A stretch of DNA of 64,000 nucleotides from Paenibacillus algorifonticola (GCF_000971975.1 NZ_KQ040780.1:124662-188661); one strand, 5' to 3'; shown: positions 39,266-50,243, counted from the first letter of the stretch. Numbers and translations are program-made. Notes: generated from the letters alone by a model not told the origin.

Positions 39266-39298
39266 GAGAGTTATTGCTAACAGATAGCAATAACTCTC
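39266..39298 (+). terminator. 14-bp perfect stem-loop after kinase gene
   Basis: gagagttattgcta (39266-39279) pairs perfectly with tagcaataactctc (39285-39298), loop acaga. There is no long T tract, so it may be a processing or protecting hairpin rather than a strong terminator. Confidence 0.55.
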
Positions 39299-39388
39299 TG
39301 ATCTTTAGCTAGAGAGGGGCGGAATAGGGAGGCCCCGCCCTCGGTTCCCTCCCACTAAGGGAGGTGAACAAGGGGTGAAGCGGATGTG

Positions 39389-39499
39389 AAAGGTTTGGGT
39401 GGAGAAGCGATAGCGTTCGCTTTTGCGCCTGAAATTTAACCGCTTGAGCGGTCCAATTGAAAAATTTCAGGCGGAATGGCGATCGGAGCCCAAACCTTT
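39389..39499. repeat. Nested inverted-repeat element
   Basis: Three concentric perfect pairings: AAAGGTTTGGG/CCCAAACCTTT (39389/39489), CGCCTGAAATTT/AAATTTCAGGCG (39426/39462) and ACCGCT/AGCGGT (39439/39447), plus a side hairpin AGCGA/TCGCT. Non-coding, between the kinase and binding-protein genes. Looks like a dispersed intergenic palindrome of MITE or REP type. Confidence 0.7.
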
Positions 39500-39610
39500 C
39501 GCGCAGCGCAGCCCCAATGTTCACCCGATCCTGCTCTTCACCCGACCTATAGTTTTCACAGTATAAGCTAAAGTTTATAGGGTAACGCAGCCCCCGCTCG
39601 CGATTTACAA

Positions 39611-39624
39611 TGAAAGTGCTTACA
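39611..39624. promoter_or_regulatory. Candidate cre (CcpA) site upstream of binding-protein gene
   Basis: TGAAAGTGCTTACA matches the cre consensus except for T in place of the central C. It lies 38 bases before the start codon. Confidence 0.45.
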
Positions 39625-39661
39625 AAAAATGAACCAATAGAGTGAAAGGGGTCATACCAAC

Positions 39662-41356
39662 ATGGTCAAAAACAAGCTTTGGACAATGGGACTGGCAGCG
39701 ATGCTGTCCGTTGCAATGATCGGATGCAGCAGCAACAGCGGTAATTCAGGCAATGCTGGCAATACGTCAAGCAGTCCGGCATCCTCCTCGGAAGCAGCGG
39801 GCGAGCAGGAGCCCGTCACCTTCACGTATTACGGTTTTGCCGCTAACAAAGATACGCTTGCAAGTGAGACGGTCATCGGCAAGGAGCTGCAAAAGCAGAC
39901 CGGCGTTGATTTCAAAATGGAGTTTATCGTCGGTGACGGAAAAACGAAATCCGGCGTTATGATCGCCAGCGGCGACTATCCCGATGTCATCGTGCCAGAT
40001 GGCGAAATTGATAAGCTGATGGATGCTGGCGCCTTCATTCCGCTGGATGATTTAATCGAGAAATACGGGCCGAATATTAAGCGCGTATATGGGCCTTATA
40101 TGGATAAATTCAAGCAGGCCGACGGCAAAATCTATCATCTTCCTTTTTCCGCGAACCAAGGCTATATTGGCGATCCGGGCATTAGCCAAGGCGCATTTTG
40201 GATGCAGCGTTCTGTCTTGAAGGAATTCGGCTATCCGAAAATTAAGACGCTGGATGAATATTTTGACCTGATCAAGCAGTATCAGGAGAAGTATCCGCAG
40301 ATTGATGGCAAGGATACGGTGGGCTTCGTTATTTTCGCGGGCGTATCTGACAACTTCTTTACGCTGACGAACCCTTCGATGCATCTGGCAGGTTATCCAA
40401 ACGACGGCGGCGTGCTCGTTGATATGAATACGCATGATGCTAAAACCTATCAAGCAAGCGAATACGAGAAACGCTGGATTCAGAAGCTGAATGAGGTGAA
40501 TGCCGAGGGGCTGTTTGATCCGGAATCTTTCACCGCGAACAAGGATCAATATTTGGCGAAGCTGACCTCCGGCCGTGTGCTCGGTTATTTCAACTACGGC
40601 TGGCAGGTTGGAGATGCAACGAACAATTTGAAAACAGCGGGCATTGACGAGAAACGCTACACCCCGCTGCCAATCGTATTCGATCAAAATACGAAGGATC
40701 AATATGTGGATCCACCTGCCTTCGTCAACAACCGCGGCATCGGCATTTCGGTTAATGCGAAGGACCCAGTACGCATTATCCAATACTTTGACAATATGCT
40801 CACGGAAGAAAATCAGATTCTCGTGCAATGGGGCATCAAAGACCAAAATTACAGCGTTGATGCAAACGGGCGTTTTATTATGAACGAGCAGCAAATCAGC
40901 GAGCGTAATGACACGGAGTTCACACGCAAATTCGGTTGGTCCTATTTCCAATACAACTGGCCGCGTTACGGCAATAACTCGCTGCTGGCGGATGGCAATT
41001 CCTATGCGGTAGGCAATCAACCGGAGGTCGCTTATGCGGGCTATACGGAAGGGGATAAGGCGATTTTGGATGCGTACGGCGTGAAGACGTTTGCTGAAAT
41101 GTTTGCTTTGCCGGACGAGCGGCCATGGTACCCCGCTTGGAGCATTAACAAAGGCCAAGGCACGCCGGAGCAGATTTTTGAACAGAAGAGCAGCGATATC
41201 GCGAAAAAATATTTGCCTAAGCTCGTGCTCGCTGATCCGGCGCAATTCGATTCCATCTGGAGCGAATATACGGCTGAATTCGGCAAGCTGGATTCCGCAA
41301 GCTATGAGTCATTCATAACGAAAATCGTCAAGGAGCGCGTAGCAGGCAATTGGTAG
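39662..41356 (+). CDS. Extracellular solute-binding lipoprotein, LplA-like
   Basis: 564 residues, the larger size of the LplA/LipO binding-protein group. Lipobox AMIG-C with Cys22 and an Asn/Ser/Gly linker follow a short signal peptide. Ribosome site aaagggg at 39645-39651. Followed after 26 bases by the LplB-like permease. These importers usually take up complex plant or microbial oligosaccharides; the exact substrate is not evident. Confidence 0.9.
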   Translation: MVKNKLWTMGLAAMLSVAMIGCSSNSGNSGNAGNTSSSPASSSEAAGEQEPVTFTYYGFAANKDTLASETVIGKELQKQTGVDFKMEFIVGDGKTKSGVMIASGDYPDVIVPDGEIDKLMDAGAFIPLDDLIEKYGPNIKRVYGPYMDKFKQADGKIYHLPFSANQGYIGDPGISQGAFWMQRSVLKEFGYPKIKTLDEYFDLIKQYQEKYPQIDGKDTVGFVIFAGVSDNFFTLTNPSMHLAGYPNDGGVLVDMNTHDAKTYQASEYEKRWIQKLNEVNAEGLFDPESFTANKDQYLAKLTSGRVLGYFNYGWQVGDATNNLKTAGIDEKRYTPLPIVFDQNTKDQYVDPPAFVNNRGIGISVNAKDPVRIIQYFDNMLTEENQILVQWGIKDQNYSVDANGRFIMNEQQISERNDTEFTRKFGWSYFQYNWPRYGNNSLLADGNSYAVGNQPEVAYAGYTEGDKAILDAYGVKTFAEMFALPDERPWYPAWSINKGQGTPEQIFEQKSSDIAKKYLPKLVLADPAQFDSIWSEYTAEFGKLDSASYESFITKIVKERVAGNW

Positions 41357-41382
41357 ACGGTTAGAGAGAGGAGAATTTTCAG

Positions 41383-42354
41383 GTGGAGAATCAGACGCAG
41401 CCCGCTATTTCAACCGCCCAAGGGCGAGCGCTTAGGCGCTCGCGCCTGCCCTTTTTTTTCAAAAAGCTGCTGCAGCAAAAGGTTCTGGTCGCGATGTCCG
41501 TCCCCTTTTTGCTATGGCTGGTCTTATTTAAATATGTGCCGCTGTGGGGCTGGACGATCGCTTTCCAGAAATTCCGCCCAGCGAAGGGATTGTTTGACCA
41601 GGAATGGGTAGGCTGGAAAAACTTTGCGTTTTTATTTCAGGACGATACGTTTTATCAGGTGCTGCGCAATACAATCGTCATGAGTACGATTAATTTGGTT
41701 TTCGGTTTTGTGACGGCGATTACACTGGCGATATTGCTAAATGAGCTGCGCCATATTTTGTTCAAGCGGGTCGTGCAGACGATCAGTTATTTGCCTCATT
41801 TTATATCGTGGGTCGTTGCGGCCAGCATTGTATCCTCGGCGTTGTCGCCGGAGGGCATTATTAATATTTTGCTCGTCAAATTGCATATCATCGAACAGCC
41901 TATACTATGGCTCGGAAAGGGCGAGTATTTCTGGGGCATTATCGGATCGGCGGAAGTGTGGAAAAATGTCGGGTGGAACACGATTATTTATCTCGCGGCC
42001 ATTACAACGATTGATCCCGCGCAATATGAAGCGGCTGAAATTGATGGAGCAAACCGCTTCCAGCGCATTGGCTATATTACGCTGCCAGGCCTGAAGTCGG
42101 TCATCGTCATTTTGCTCATTATGAATTTAGGCCATATTTTGGAGTCGGGATTCGAGCCGCAATATTTGCTAGGCAATGGGATGACGGTCGAATACTCGGA
42201 CAACCTTGATATATTCGTATTGAAATACGGGATGGATATGAGCAACTATTCGCTGGCTACCGCCGCGGGCATATTCAAAACCGCCGTCAGCTTTATCTTC
42301 CTCTTGTCTGCTAACGGAATTGCGAAACGGCTTGGCGAGAGCAGACTATTTTAA
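41383..42354 (+). CDS. ABC transporter permease, LplB-like
   Basis: 323 residues, GTG start with gagaggag upstream. Six membrane helices; WSLVLFKYVPLWGW-like opening (here LVLFKYVPLWGWTIAFQKF) and EAA loop YEAAEIDGANRFQRIGYITLP. Overlong polar N-terminus. The ATPase must be supplied from elsewhere. Confidence 0.92.
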   Translation: MENQTQPAISTAQGRALRRSRLPFFFKKLLQQKVLVAMSVPFLLWLVLFKYVPLWGWTIAFQKFRPAKGLFDQEWVGWKNFAFLFQDDTFYQVLRNTIVMSTINLVFGFVTAITLAILLNELRHILFKRVVQTISYLPHFISWVVAASIVSSALSPEGIINILLVKLHIIEQPILWLGKGEYFWGIIGSAEVWKNVGWNTIIYLAAITTIDPAQYEAAEIDGANRFQRIGYITLPGLKSVIVILLIMNLGHILESGFEPQYLLGNGMTVEYSDNLDIFVLKYGMDMSNYSLATAAGIFKTAVSFIFLLSANGIAKRLGESRLF

Positions 42355-42373
42355 AAAGCAGGGAGGAATCGCT

Positions 42374-43297
42374 ATGAGGGAAGGGCGTTTGGCGCGGAGT
42401 AAATTTTATAATTGGCCGGATAAGCTGTTCGATCTTTGCAATATTTTGTTTATGATCGGCTTAGTGATCGTTACGCTGTATCCATTTATCAATATGTTCG
42501 CTTTGTCGTTTAACAATGCGAATGATTCGATTCGCGGGGGCGTGTATTTATGGCCGAGGCTGTGGACGCTGGACAACTATAAATACATTTTTAATGAGGC
42601 TTCCATTTATTACGCCACGACGATTTCGGCGCTGCGGACGATCATAGGCACTTTAGTATCGGTGTTCTGCACCGCCATGCTAGCCTACACGGTCAGCCGC
42701 CAAAACTTTGTGCTGCGCAAATTCGTCACGGTCGCTTTTATCTTCACCATGTATTTCAGCGGCGGCCTCATCCCTGGCTATCTCTTGATTAAGGAGCTGC
42801 ACCTGATCAATTCCTTCTGGGTGTACATTATTCCCGGCATAATCGGCGTATTTAATATGATCGTCATTCGTTCGTTTATTGAAGGCTTGCCGGACGGGAT
42901 ACTGGAATCGGCGAAAATCGATGGCGCTGGCGAGTTCACGACGTTCATGCGCGTCGTGCTGCCCCTTACTGTACCGGCGCTTGCGACAGTATCGCTGTTT
43001 GTGGCGGTAGGACAGTGGAACTCCTGGTTCGACGTTTTTTTGTACAATTCCTCGCGAATTGAGCTGAGTACGCTGCAGTATGAGCTGATGAAAATATTAC
43101 AGACGTCGAATACGGCGGCAACCTCATCGACCGCAGCAGACCAGTTCGCTTCCGGCCAGAGCGGGGTAACGTCCGTAACGCCTACATCCATCAGGGCTAC
43201 GATGACGATTATAGCGAGCGTACCGATCATTATGGTATATCCGTTTTTGCAAAAATATTTTGTGAAGGGCATGACGGTCGGCGGCGTGAAGGGTTAG
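42374..43297 (+). CDS. ABC transporter permease, LplC/YtcP-like
   Basis: 307 residues from ATG 42374 (ggaggaa ribosome site); the frame can be extended to 42320 but that would overlap the LplB-like gene. Six membrane helices, EAA loop LESAKIDGAGEFTTFMRVVLP and the family C-terminus KYFVKGMTVGGVKG. A Ser/Thr/Ala-rich insertion (TSNTAATSSTAADQFASGQSG) before the last helix is typical of LplC proteins. Confidence 0.92.
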   Translation: MREGRLARSKFYNWPDKLFDLCNILFMIGLVIVTLYPFINMFALSFNNANDSIRGGVYLWPRLWTLDNYKYIFNEASIYYATTISALRTIIGTLVSVFCTAMLAYTVSRQNFVLRKFVTVAFIFTMYFSGGLIPGYLLIKELHLINSFWVYIIPGIIGVFNMIVIRSFIEGLPDGILESAKIDGAGEFTTFMRVVLPLTVPALATVSLFVAVGQWNSWFDVFLYNSSRIELSTLQYELMKILQTSNTAATSSTAADQFASGQSGVTSVTPTSIRATMTIIASVPIIMVYPFLQKYFVKGMTVGGVKG

Positions 43298-43371
43298 TCG
43301 CGCGAGCAGGGACGTGATCGTCTACACGTTAGCAGGCTAATAAGCAAATAGAATAATAGAATCAGTTATGC

Positions 43372-43430
43372 AAAAAAAGCCGTGTCTCGTTTTGTGCCTG
43401 AAAGCACCAGACGGAAACGGCTTTTCGTTT
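43372..43430. terminator. Bidirectional terminator between lplC-like and MFS genes
   Basis: aaaagccgt (43375-43383) pairs with acggctttt (43417-43425), inner gtgc/gcac and tct/aga pairs. A-rich on the left and T-rich on the right, so it can stop both convergent units. The stretch 43431-43582 holds nothing I recognise. Confidence 0.8.
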
Positions 43431-43582
43431 AGGAAGAGAAGAAAAATTAAGCTTGGGGAGCAGCGGCAGCCCTAGTCTGGCTTTTTGCGAAAAATTTCTC
43501 TGTCGAATCGAGTAAAATTCCACTAAAATAAAAGCACGAGCACAGATGCTGCTGTATTCCCTGCATTCCGCCGCCCGGAGAG

Positions 43583-44821
43583 CTAAATCAGCTCTTTGCG
43601 TACGGATAAATAACGGTAGAGGATGACTCCGGTTATCGCGCACAGGAGCAGGCATAAGCCGATGAAGCCGTAGCCTGCTTGCAGTCCGCGCAGCAAACCA
43701 ATTTGCGTATCCGCTCCATAGGTGTTTTTAACGAATTGGGCAATAGCGCCGATCAAATAGTTGAAAATAACGCTGCCAATGCCCATCAGCGTAACGGTGA
43801 ACGTAATGGCAGATTCGCTGCCACGCGGGTAGCGCTTGGCGATGAAGGCCATAACGGTCGGATAAATCGGAGCAATGCCGATTCCGGCAGCAGCGAATAG
43901 AAACGCCAGCGATTCGCCGCCCCAAACCGCGATAAACGTACAGATCGACGATACGCCGGCGAAGATCAGCAGCGACAAGTTGAAGCCGATTTTGTCTGTA
44001 AGCGGGCCAAGCAGCAGCCGTGCGCCGGCGAAGCAGAGGAAGAAGGCGGACAGCATGCCGGATGCGGAAACATTTTTCCAAGCGTAAGCCTTCTCCAAAA
44101 AGTTAACCAGCCAGCCGCCAACCGCAAGCTCAGCGACGACGCCGAAGGTGAGAATAAGCGCCAGCAGCCACAGCGCCGGATCACGCATCAGCTCCCGGAA
44201 GCCGGTGCGGGGACCATCCGCTGCATCATCGCCGGGAAATTTGCTGAGCAGCGTCGGAATCATCGGAATAAGGCACAGCGACAGCATAATGAGATACATG
44301 CCGCGCCAATCCAGAACATGGCCGTAGACGCTCACTGTAATGAGGCCTGAGGCAATCATCGGGGCAACGGTCGAGCTGAGTCCATAGAAAAAATGGGATA
44401 AATTCATCATCGTTCCGACATTTCGGACAAAGATGCGTGCCCCGATGACCGCGAGCGCAATTTCCAGCATGCCGTTGCCGATATACATCAGGAAATACGA
44501 TGCTCCGAAGAAGGTATAGCTTTTGGAGAAAAAGATCAATACGCCCGATATGACCATCGAGCCGAAAGCAACCAGCGTTACAAGCTTGACGCCAAACTTG
44601 CGCGTCAGAAAAGCTGTGAATGAGCAAGCAAGCATATAGCCGAGCGCGTTTAGCGACAGCAAGGAGCCAAGCTGCTGCTCATCGAGGGCGAAATCGTATT
44701 GGATCCGGGGAATCGCGGGTCCTTTTACATTTTCAGAAATACCGAACACGATAAAGCCGATGAAAATAGCTGCGAGCTGCAGCGCGTAGTTTTTGTTAAT
44801 AGTGCGAAGTCGGTTAAACAT
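43583..44821 (-). CDS. MFS transporter
   Basis: 412 residues from the ATG at 44821 (minus strand), which has aaggtgg nine bases upstream; a longer frame from 44914 has no ribosome site. Twelve membrane helices with an MFS layout; ISENVKGPAIPRIQYDFALDEQQLGSLLSLNALGYML and FSKSYTFFGASYFLMYIGNGMLEIALAVIGARIF resemble the FucP/sugar-like MFS branch. Divergent from the aldehyde dehydrogenase gene. Substrate unknown. Confidence 0.85.
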   Translation of the reverse strand: MFNRLRTINKNYALQLAAIFIGFIVFGISENVKGPAIPRIQYDFALDEQQLGSLLSLNALGYMLACSFTAFLTRKFGVKLVTLVAFGSMVISGVLIFFSKSYTFFGASYFLMYIGNGMLEIALAVIGARIFVRNVGTMMNLSHFFYGLSSTVAPMIASGLITVSVYGHVLDWRGMYLIMLSLCLIPMIPTLLSKFPGDDAADGPRTGFRELMRDPALWLLALILTFGVVAELAVGGWLVNFLEKAYAWKNVSASGMLSAFFLCFAGARLLLGPLTDKIGFNLSLLIFAGVSSICTFIAVWGGESLAFLFAAAGIGIAPIYPTVMAFIAKRYPRGSESAITFTVTLMGIGSVIFNYLIGAIAQFVKNTYGADTQIGLLRGLQAGYGFIGLCLLLCAITGVILYRYLSVRKELI

Positions 44822-45060
44822 TTGCAATAGCCACCTTATTGGAAGTGAATTTGGTACCTGCTCATTGTATAGACTCGCCCGCTTGTTTTCAATATAAGCT
44901 TTTTCATCGGCCATTATGAAAGTATAAGGATATGAATATAAAGGAAGCTTGAATGGGGACGCGAGGAAGGATTTCGCTTCAATGGCCCGAAATAGGGTTA
45001 TAAATAGTTACATAGGGCTAGGGAATTGGTATGGCTTGGGGAGAGAAAGGACGGGCTGCA

Positions 45061-46488
45061 ATGAAACAAAAATTATATATAAATGGTCAAGAAGCAGCTG
45101 CACAGCAGTATGGTTCGTTGCGCTCGCCTTATTCAGGCGAGGTGATTGCAGAGGTAGCGAGCGCAGGGATCGAGCAGGTCGATCAAGCGATTGAGGCTGC
45201 GCTCGAAGCGGGAGTCGTTATGCGAAAGCTGCCCGCGTATCGGCGAGCGGAGATTTTGGCCAAGGTAGCGTCGCTGTTACAGGAACGCAAGGAAGAGGCG
45301 GCGCGGATCGTAGCTATGGAAGCGGCGAAGCCGATCAAGACGGCTCGCGCCGAGGTGGACCGCACCGTGCAAACGTACCAATTCGCTGCGGAAGAAGCGA
45401 AGCGGATTCATGGCGAGATGCTTCCGCTTGATGCTGCCCCAGGTGGCGAAGGACGGCTTGCCTATACGCTGCGTGAGCCGCTCGGTGTCATTGGCGCGAT
45501 TACGCCGTTTAATTTCCCGCTGAACTTAGTTGCACATAAAGTGGGTCCGGCGCTTGCGGCAGGCAACACCGTCGTGTTAAAGCCCGCTCCGCAGACGCCG
45601 CTGTCCGCTTATTTCATTGCCAAGCTGTTCGAGGAGGCTGGCCTGCCGCCGGGAGCGCTCAATGTCATTAGTGGAGACGGCAAGCTGCTTGGCGAGAAGC
45701 TGGTGCAGGATGCGCGCGTGAAGATGATTACTTTCACAGGCAGCCCGGAGGTCGGCGTAGGCATTCGCAATCAGGCGGGACTGAAGCGGGTGACGCTGGA
45801 GCTGGGCTCGAATTCCGCTGTCATTATTGACAAGGACAGCGATGTCGATGCTGTGGCTGCACGGTGCGTAACCGGAGCCTATTCGTATCAGGGGCAAATT
45901 TGCATTTCGCTGCAGCGGATTTTTGTCGTGGATGAGCTGTATGAGGCTTTCGTTCATAGATTTGTGGCTTTGGCAGCAGCGCTGCGGGCGGGCGACCCGC
46001 TGAGCGAGCATACGGATGTATCCTCGCTTATTTCGGAAGCTGCGACGAAGCGGGCGATGGATTGGGTGGAGGAAGCGGTCCAGTTAGGTGCTGAGCTAGC
46101 CATTGGCGGTCGAGTCGACGAGCAAGGCGTTATGCAGCCGACCGTGCTGCTTCATGTGCCAGCGGAAGCGAAGGTTTCCTGCAAGGAAGTGTTTGCTCCA
46201 ATCGTGCTGATCAATAAAATTAGCAGCATCGAGGAAGGCATTCAGCAGGTGAACGCCTCCGATTACGGCCTGCAAGCAGGCATTTTCACGCAAAATATTG
46301 GCAAAGCGCTTGATGCAGCGGATGCGCTGCATGTGGGCGGCGTTCTGATCAACGATATCCCCACGTTCCGGGTCGATCAAATGCCATATGGCGGTGTGAA
46401 GCTCAGCGGCACAGGACGCGAGGGCATTAAATATGCGGTGGAAGAAATGCTGGAGATGAAGCTGGTTATTGTGAATCGGAACAAGTAG
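45061..46488 (+). CDS. Aldehyde dehydrogenase family protein
   Basis: 475 residues from ATG 45061 (gaaagga at 45045-45051); in-frame ATG 45031 is less well placed. NAD(P)-binding FTGSPEVG, general base Glu in VTLELGSNSAV, catalytic Cys281 in YQGQICIS and MPYGGVKLSGTGREG near the end are all present. It belongs to the branch with phosphonoacetaldehyde and glyceraldehyde-3-phosphate dehydrogenases rather than betaine-aldehyde enzymes, but the substrate cannot be fixed. A short GGGG/CCCC hairpin follows the stop codon. Confidence 0.88.
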   Translation: MKQKLYINGQEAAAQQYGSLRSPYSGEVIAEVASAGIEQVDQAIEAALEAGVVMRKLPAYRRAEILAKVASLLQERKEEAARIVAMEAAKPIKTARAEVDRTVQTYQFAAEEAKRIHGEMLPLDAAPGGEGRLAYTLREPLGVIGAITPFNFPLNLVAHKVGPALAAGNTVVLKPAPQTPLSAYFIAKLFEEAGLPPGALNVISGDGKLLGEKLVQDARVKMITFTGSPEVGVGIRNQAGLKRVTLELGSNSAVIIDKDSDVDAVAARCVTGAYSYQGQICISLQRIFVVDELYEAFVHRFVALAAALRAGDPLSEHTDVSSLISEAATKRAMDWVEEAVQLGAELAIGGRVDEQGVMQPTVLLHVPAEAKVSCKEVFAPIVLINKISSIEEGIQQVNASDYGLQAGIFTQNIGKALDAADALHVGGVLINDIPTFRVDQMPYGGVKLSGTGREGIKYAVEEMLEMKLVIVNRNK

Positions 46489-46600
46489 CGGGGCGATGCG
46501 TCGTTCCCCTTCCAAGCCCTATTTTTTTAATCCAGTTTGTAACTTATTCGATAGTATGTGCGTCTAAAATGATAATGAATGGATATGGAGAGGAAGATGA

Positions 46601-47719
46601 ATGATGAATATGAATCCTTTTAAAACTATGACTTACAAACGCACACTTGCTTCGATATTGGCAGCAAGTCTTATAGCAGGCGCATCGCCTGCCGCATTTG
46701 GTTTTCCTGCAATAGAGAAGGCAGCAGCTGCAACAGCAGTGCAAACCTATCGCGTCGTCCCTCAAGCGTTTATCATTGACGATTACAAATATTCCATCCC
46801 AACGATTAACATTTACGGCAGCACCTATATCGGCATTCGCTCGCTCAATGAGAAGCTGGGTCTAGATATTACATGGAATGTGAATAGCCGCACGATTACA
46901 CTCGATGGAAGAGGCCGCAAGCTAACCGCGAATCCGGAGGATGGCAGCTATGTGATTAATGGTCAGCGGACGTATGGCGATCCGGCACTTATTTATAAAG
47001 GCTCGGCTTATGTGCCGCTGCGGTTTTTGCTGGAGCGGATGGGCTATGGCATTTCCTATGAGAAAGGCAGCAAGACGGTAGTCATTAACACGATTGAGGA
47101 AAATGAGCTTACGGTTGCGCTGGGCTCGATTCAGGAAAATAACGATAAGCAAACGCTGCTCGTCAATTATCCGGTCATCGAAGACCTCAAGGACAAAACA
47201 GTTGCGGGGAAAATTAATACGTTTTTGAAGCAGGAAGCGGAGTCCTATGCGGCAGCGGGTCAGAAGGACCTTACTAAAGCAACGGCCACAAATGCATCGT
47301 ACATCAAGAAAAATCCGGGTACAACGTTTCCCAAGGTGACCTTCGAGGGCGTTTTTAACGTGACCTATAATGAACAGGGACGCCTCAGCCTGTATGTGGA
47401 TTATTACTCCTACCTGGGCGGGGCGCATGGGATGACCTTCCGCGTGCCTTATACATTTGATCTTAATAACGGCGAGCTGCTGACGCTGAAGGAAGCTGCC
47501 GATTACAATTCGAAATATTTATCCATTATTAATGCTTCGATTAACAAGCAAATTAAAGAACGCAAGCTGACGCTGCTCGCACCGTTCGATGGCATCAAAT
47601 CGAATCGTTCCTTCTACTTAAAACATGAGGGAATCGTCATCGCCTTTGAGCAGTACGAATATACTTCTTATGCCGAAGGCATGCCGGAGTTTGTGACGCC
47701 TTTTGAGGCGTTTGAGTAA
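46601..47719 (+). CDS. Secreted copper-amine-oxidase-N domain protein with DUF4163/DUF3298
   Basis: 372 residues. Signal peptide about 1-44 ending near AAAATA, then a copper amine oxidase N-like domain (YIGIRSLNEKLGLDITWNVNSRTITLDG, repeated as YVPLRFLLERMGYGISYEKGSKTVVI), which in Paenibacillus is a surface repeat rather than an oxidase. The C-terminal part (about 165-372) matches DUF4163 plus DUF3298/RsiV-like domains (YYSYLGGAHGMTFRVPYTFDLNNGELLTL). Likely attached to or acting at the cell wall. Ribosome site ggagaggaag. Confidence 0.85.
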   Translation: MMNMNPFKTMTYKRTLASILAASLIAGASPAAFGFPAIEKAAAATAVQTYRVVPQAFIIDDYKYSIPTINIYGSTYIGIRSLNEKLGLDITWNVNSRTITLDGRGRKLTANPEDGSYVINGQRTYGDPALIYKGSAYVPLRFLLERMGYGISYEKGSKTVVINTIEENELTVALGSIQENNDKQTLLVNYPVIEDLKDKTVAGKINTFLKQEAESYAAAGQKDLTKATATNASYIKKNPGTTFPKVTFEGVFNVTYNEQGRLSLYVDYYSYLGGAHGMTFRVPYTFDLNNGELLTLKEAADYNSKYLSIINASINKQIKERKLTLLAPFDGIKSNRSFYLKHEGIVIAFEQYEYTSYAEGMPEFVTPFEAFE

Positions 47720-47745
47720 GAGAGAACGTTGATTGCTTAACCTGT

Positions 47746-47785
47746 ATTCCGCCAGTTCTGTCAAGGGCTGGCGGAATATTTTTTT
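47746..47785 (+). terminator. Intrinsic terminator after CuAO-N gene
   Basis: Perfect 10-bp stem attccgccag (47746-47755) with ctggcggaat (47768-47777), then ATTTTTTTG. Confidence 0.92.
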
Positions 47786-47911
47786 GTATGAAAGCTTGCC
47801 TCCCTACTGTATAATTTTGCATAGATCTGCTATAATCGTTTTTAATTCCTACTTTAATGGTAGGATTAGTGATGACGCAGGGTGTTATATTCGTAAGCTT
47901 GGAAAAACTAA

Positions 47912-49228
<1,317 letters not shown>

Positions 49229-49231
49229 GTG

Positions 49232-49711
49232 ATGTTTACAGAACAACTTTATACAGGATCGAAGGAAGAAAACGAACGACTGCTGCTCAAGCAGCTGGAA
49301 GGGCTTATTGAAGATGAGCCCAGCCAGCTCGCCAATTTGGCTAATGCTTCGGCGCTGCTCCAGCAATTTTTGAGCGATATTAACTGGGTCGGCTTTTATT
49401 TGCTGGATGGGGAGGAGCTTGTGCTTGGACCTTTCCAAGGCAAGCCGGCATGTACGCGCATTAAAGTGGGCAGAGGCGTCTGTGGAACGGCGGTTAGCCG
49501 CGGCGAGGCGGTATTGGTAGAGGATGTACATCAATTTCCCGGCCATATTGCCTGCGACAGCGCATCGAATTCCGAGCTTGTCATTCCGTTGAAGCGGGAT
49601 GGAGCGGTTATTGGTGTTCTCGACATTGACAGTCCGCTGTTCTCGCGGTTTGATGAGACGGATTTGGCGACGTTAACAGCATTCGTGAATATTTTGGAGA
49701 AGTATTTATAG
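49232..49711 (+). CDS. Free methionine-(R)-sulfoxide reductase, GAF type
   Basis: 159 residues from ATG 49232, which has aggag six bases upstream; the GTG at 49229 is too close. GAF-domain fRMsr that reduces free Met-R-sulfoxide. All three conserved cysteines are present with exact spacing: C74 (KPACTRI), C84 (RGVCGTA) and C108 (HIACDSAS), equivalent to C84, C94 and C118 of the E. coli enzyme. Directly follows metY, so synthesis and repair of methionine are probably co-expressed. Confidence 0.9.
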   Translation: MFTEQLYTGSKEENERLLLKQLEGLIEDEPSQLANLANASALLQQFLSDINWVGFYLLDGEELVLGPFQGKPACTRIKVGRGVCGTAVSRGEAVLVEDVHQFPGHIACDSASNSELVIPLKRDGAVIGVLDIDSPLFSRFDETDLATLTAFVNILEKYL

Positions 49712-49725
49712 TATGGTTGCAGCAC

Positions 49726-49772
49726 AAAGGGCTCCTGGCCGCCGATTGGCGTTCTGGAGCTCTTTGTTATTT
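49726..49772 (+). terminator. Terminator after fRMsr gene
   Basis: aaagggctcc (49726-49735) pairs with ggagctcttt (49756-49765), one mismatch, then GTTATTT. Confidence 0.6.
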
Positions 49773-49824
49773 CACCGCTAAAGGACGGCTGCGATCTCAT
49801 TTCTACTCTGCATGGATGATGAAG

Positions 49825-50235
49825 CTAAAAATAAAACTTATCCATTTCCTTCGGCACGCCATTACGCTGCAGCAGCTCGCCAATGGATTCCGAGCGGCCA
49901 ATCGTGTCCCCGGAGGTCAGCAGGCGGACGGCGAATTTATTCGCCTGGCGTTCATATTTTCCTACATTAACAAAGGACTGCTCATCCAGCCAAAAACGGC
50001 TGAAGCCGGGATGAAGACGGTCATGTCCTAGCTCATGCGCGCAAACAAAACGCTGCCAGTCATCCGGCAGACGCTCGTGTATGACGATAAACCGACGGCG
50101 CAGCTTCTTATAATAAAAGCCTCGCGTTTCATGCCCCAGATCAGCGTAGCGGATATGGATACCCAAACCGCTTGCGATCACGAAAGGATCTCGTGTCTGG
50201 AATTTTCGCACAAGGCGCAGTATTAGTTTGTCCAT
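49825..50235 (-). CDS. ImmA/IrrE-type metallopeptidase (anti-repressor)
   Basis: 136 residues. Zinc protease motif HELGH (in FVCAHELGHDRLHPG) with a downstream ERQANKFA helix supplying the third ligand. ImmA proteins cleave the phage or ICE repressor encoded beside them after DNA damage, which switches the element on. The Xre repressor gene lies eight bases upstream on the same strand, so the two form the control operon of the tail-like element. Confidence 0.9.
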   Translation of the reverse strand: MDKLILRLVRKFQTRDPFVIASGLGIHIRYADLGHETRGFYYKKLRRRFIVIHERLPDDWQRFVCAHELGHDRLHPGFSRFWLDEQSFVNVGKYERQANKFAVRLLTSGDTIGRSESIGELLQRNGVPKEMDKFYF

Positions 50236-50243
50236 GGCAGCAC

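Noticed and set aside
40052-41245. 397-codon minus-strand frame inside the LplA-like gene
   Set aside because: Arg- and Ile-rich shadow of a clear lipoprotein gene, with no family features.
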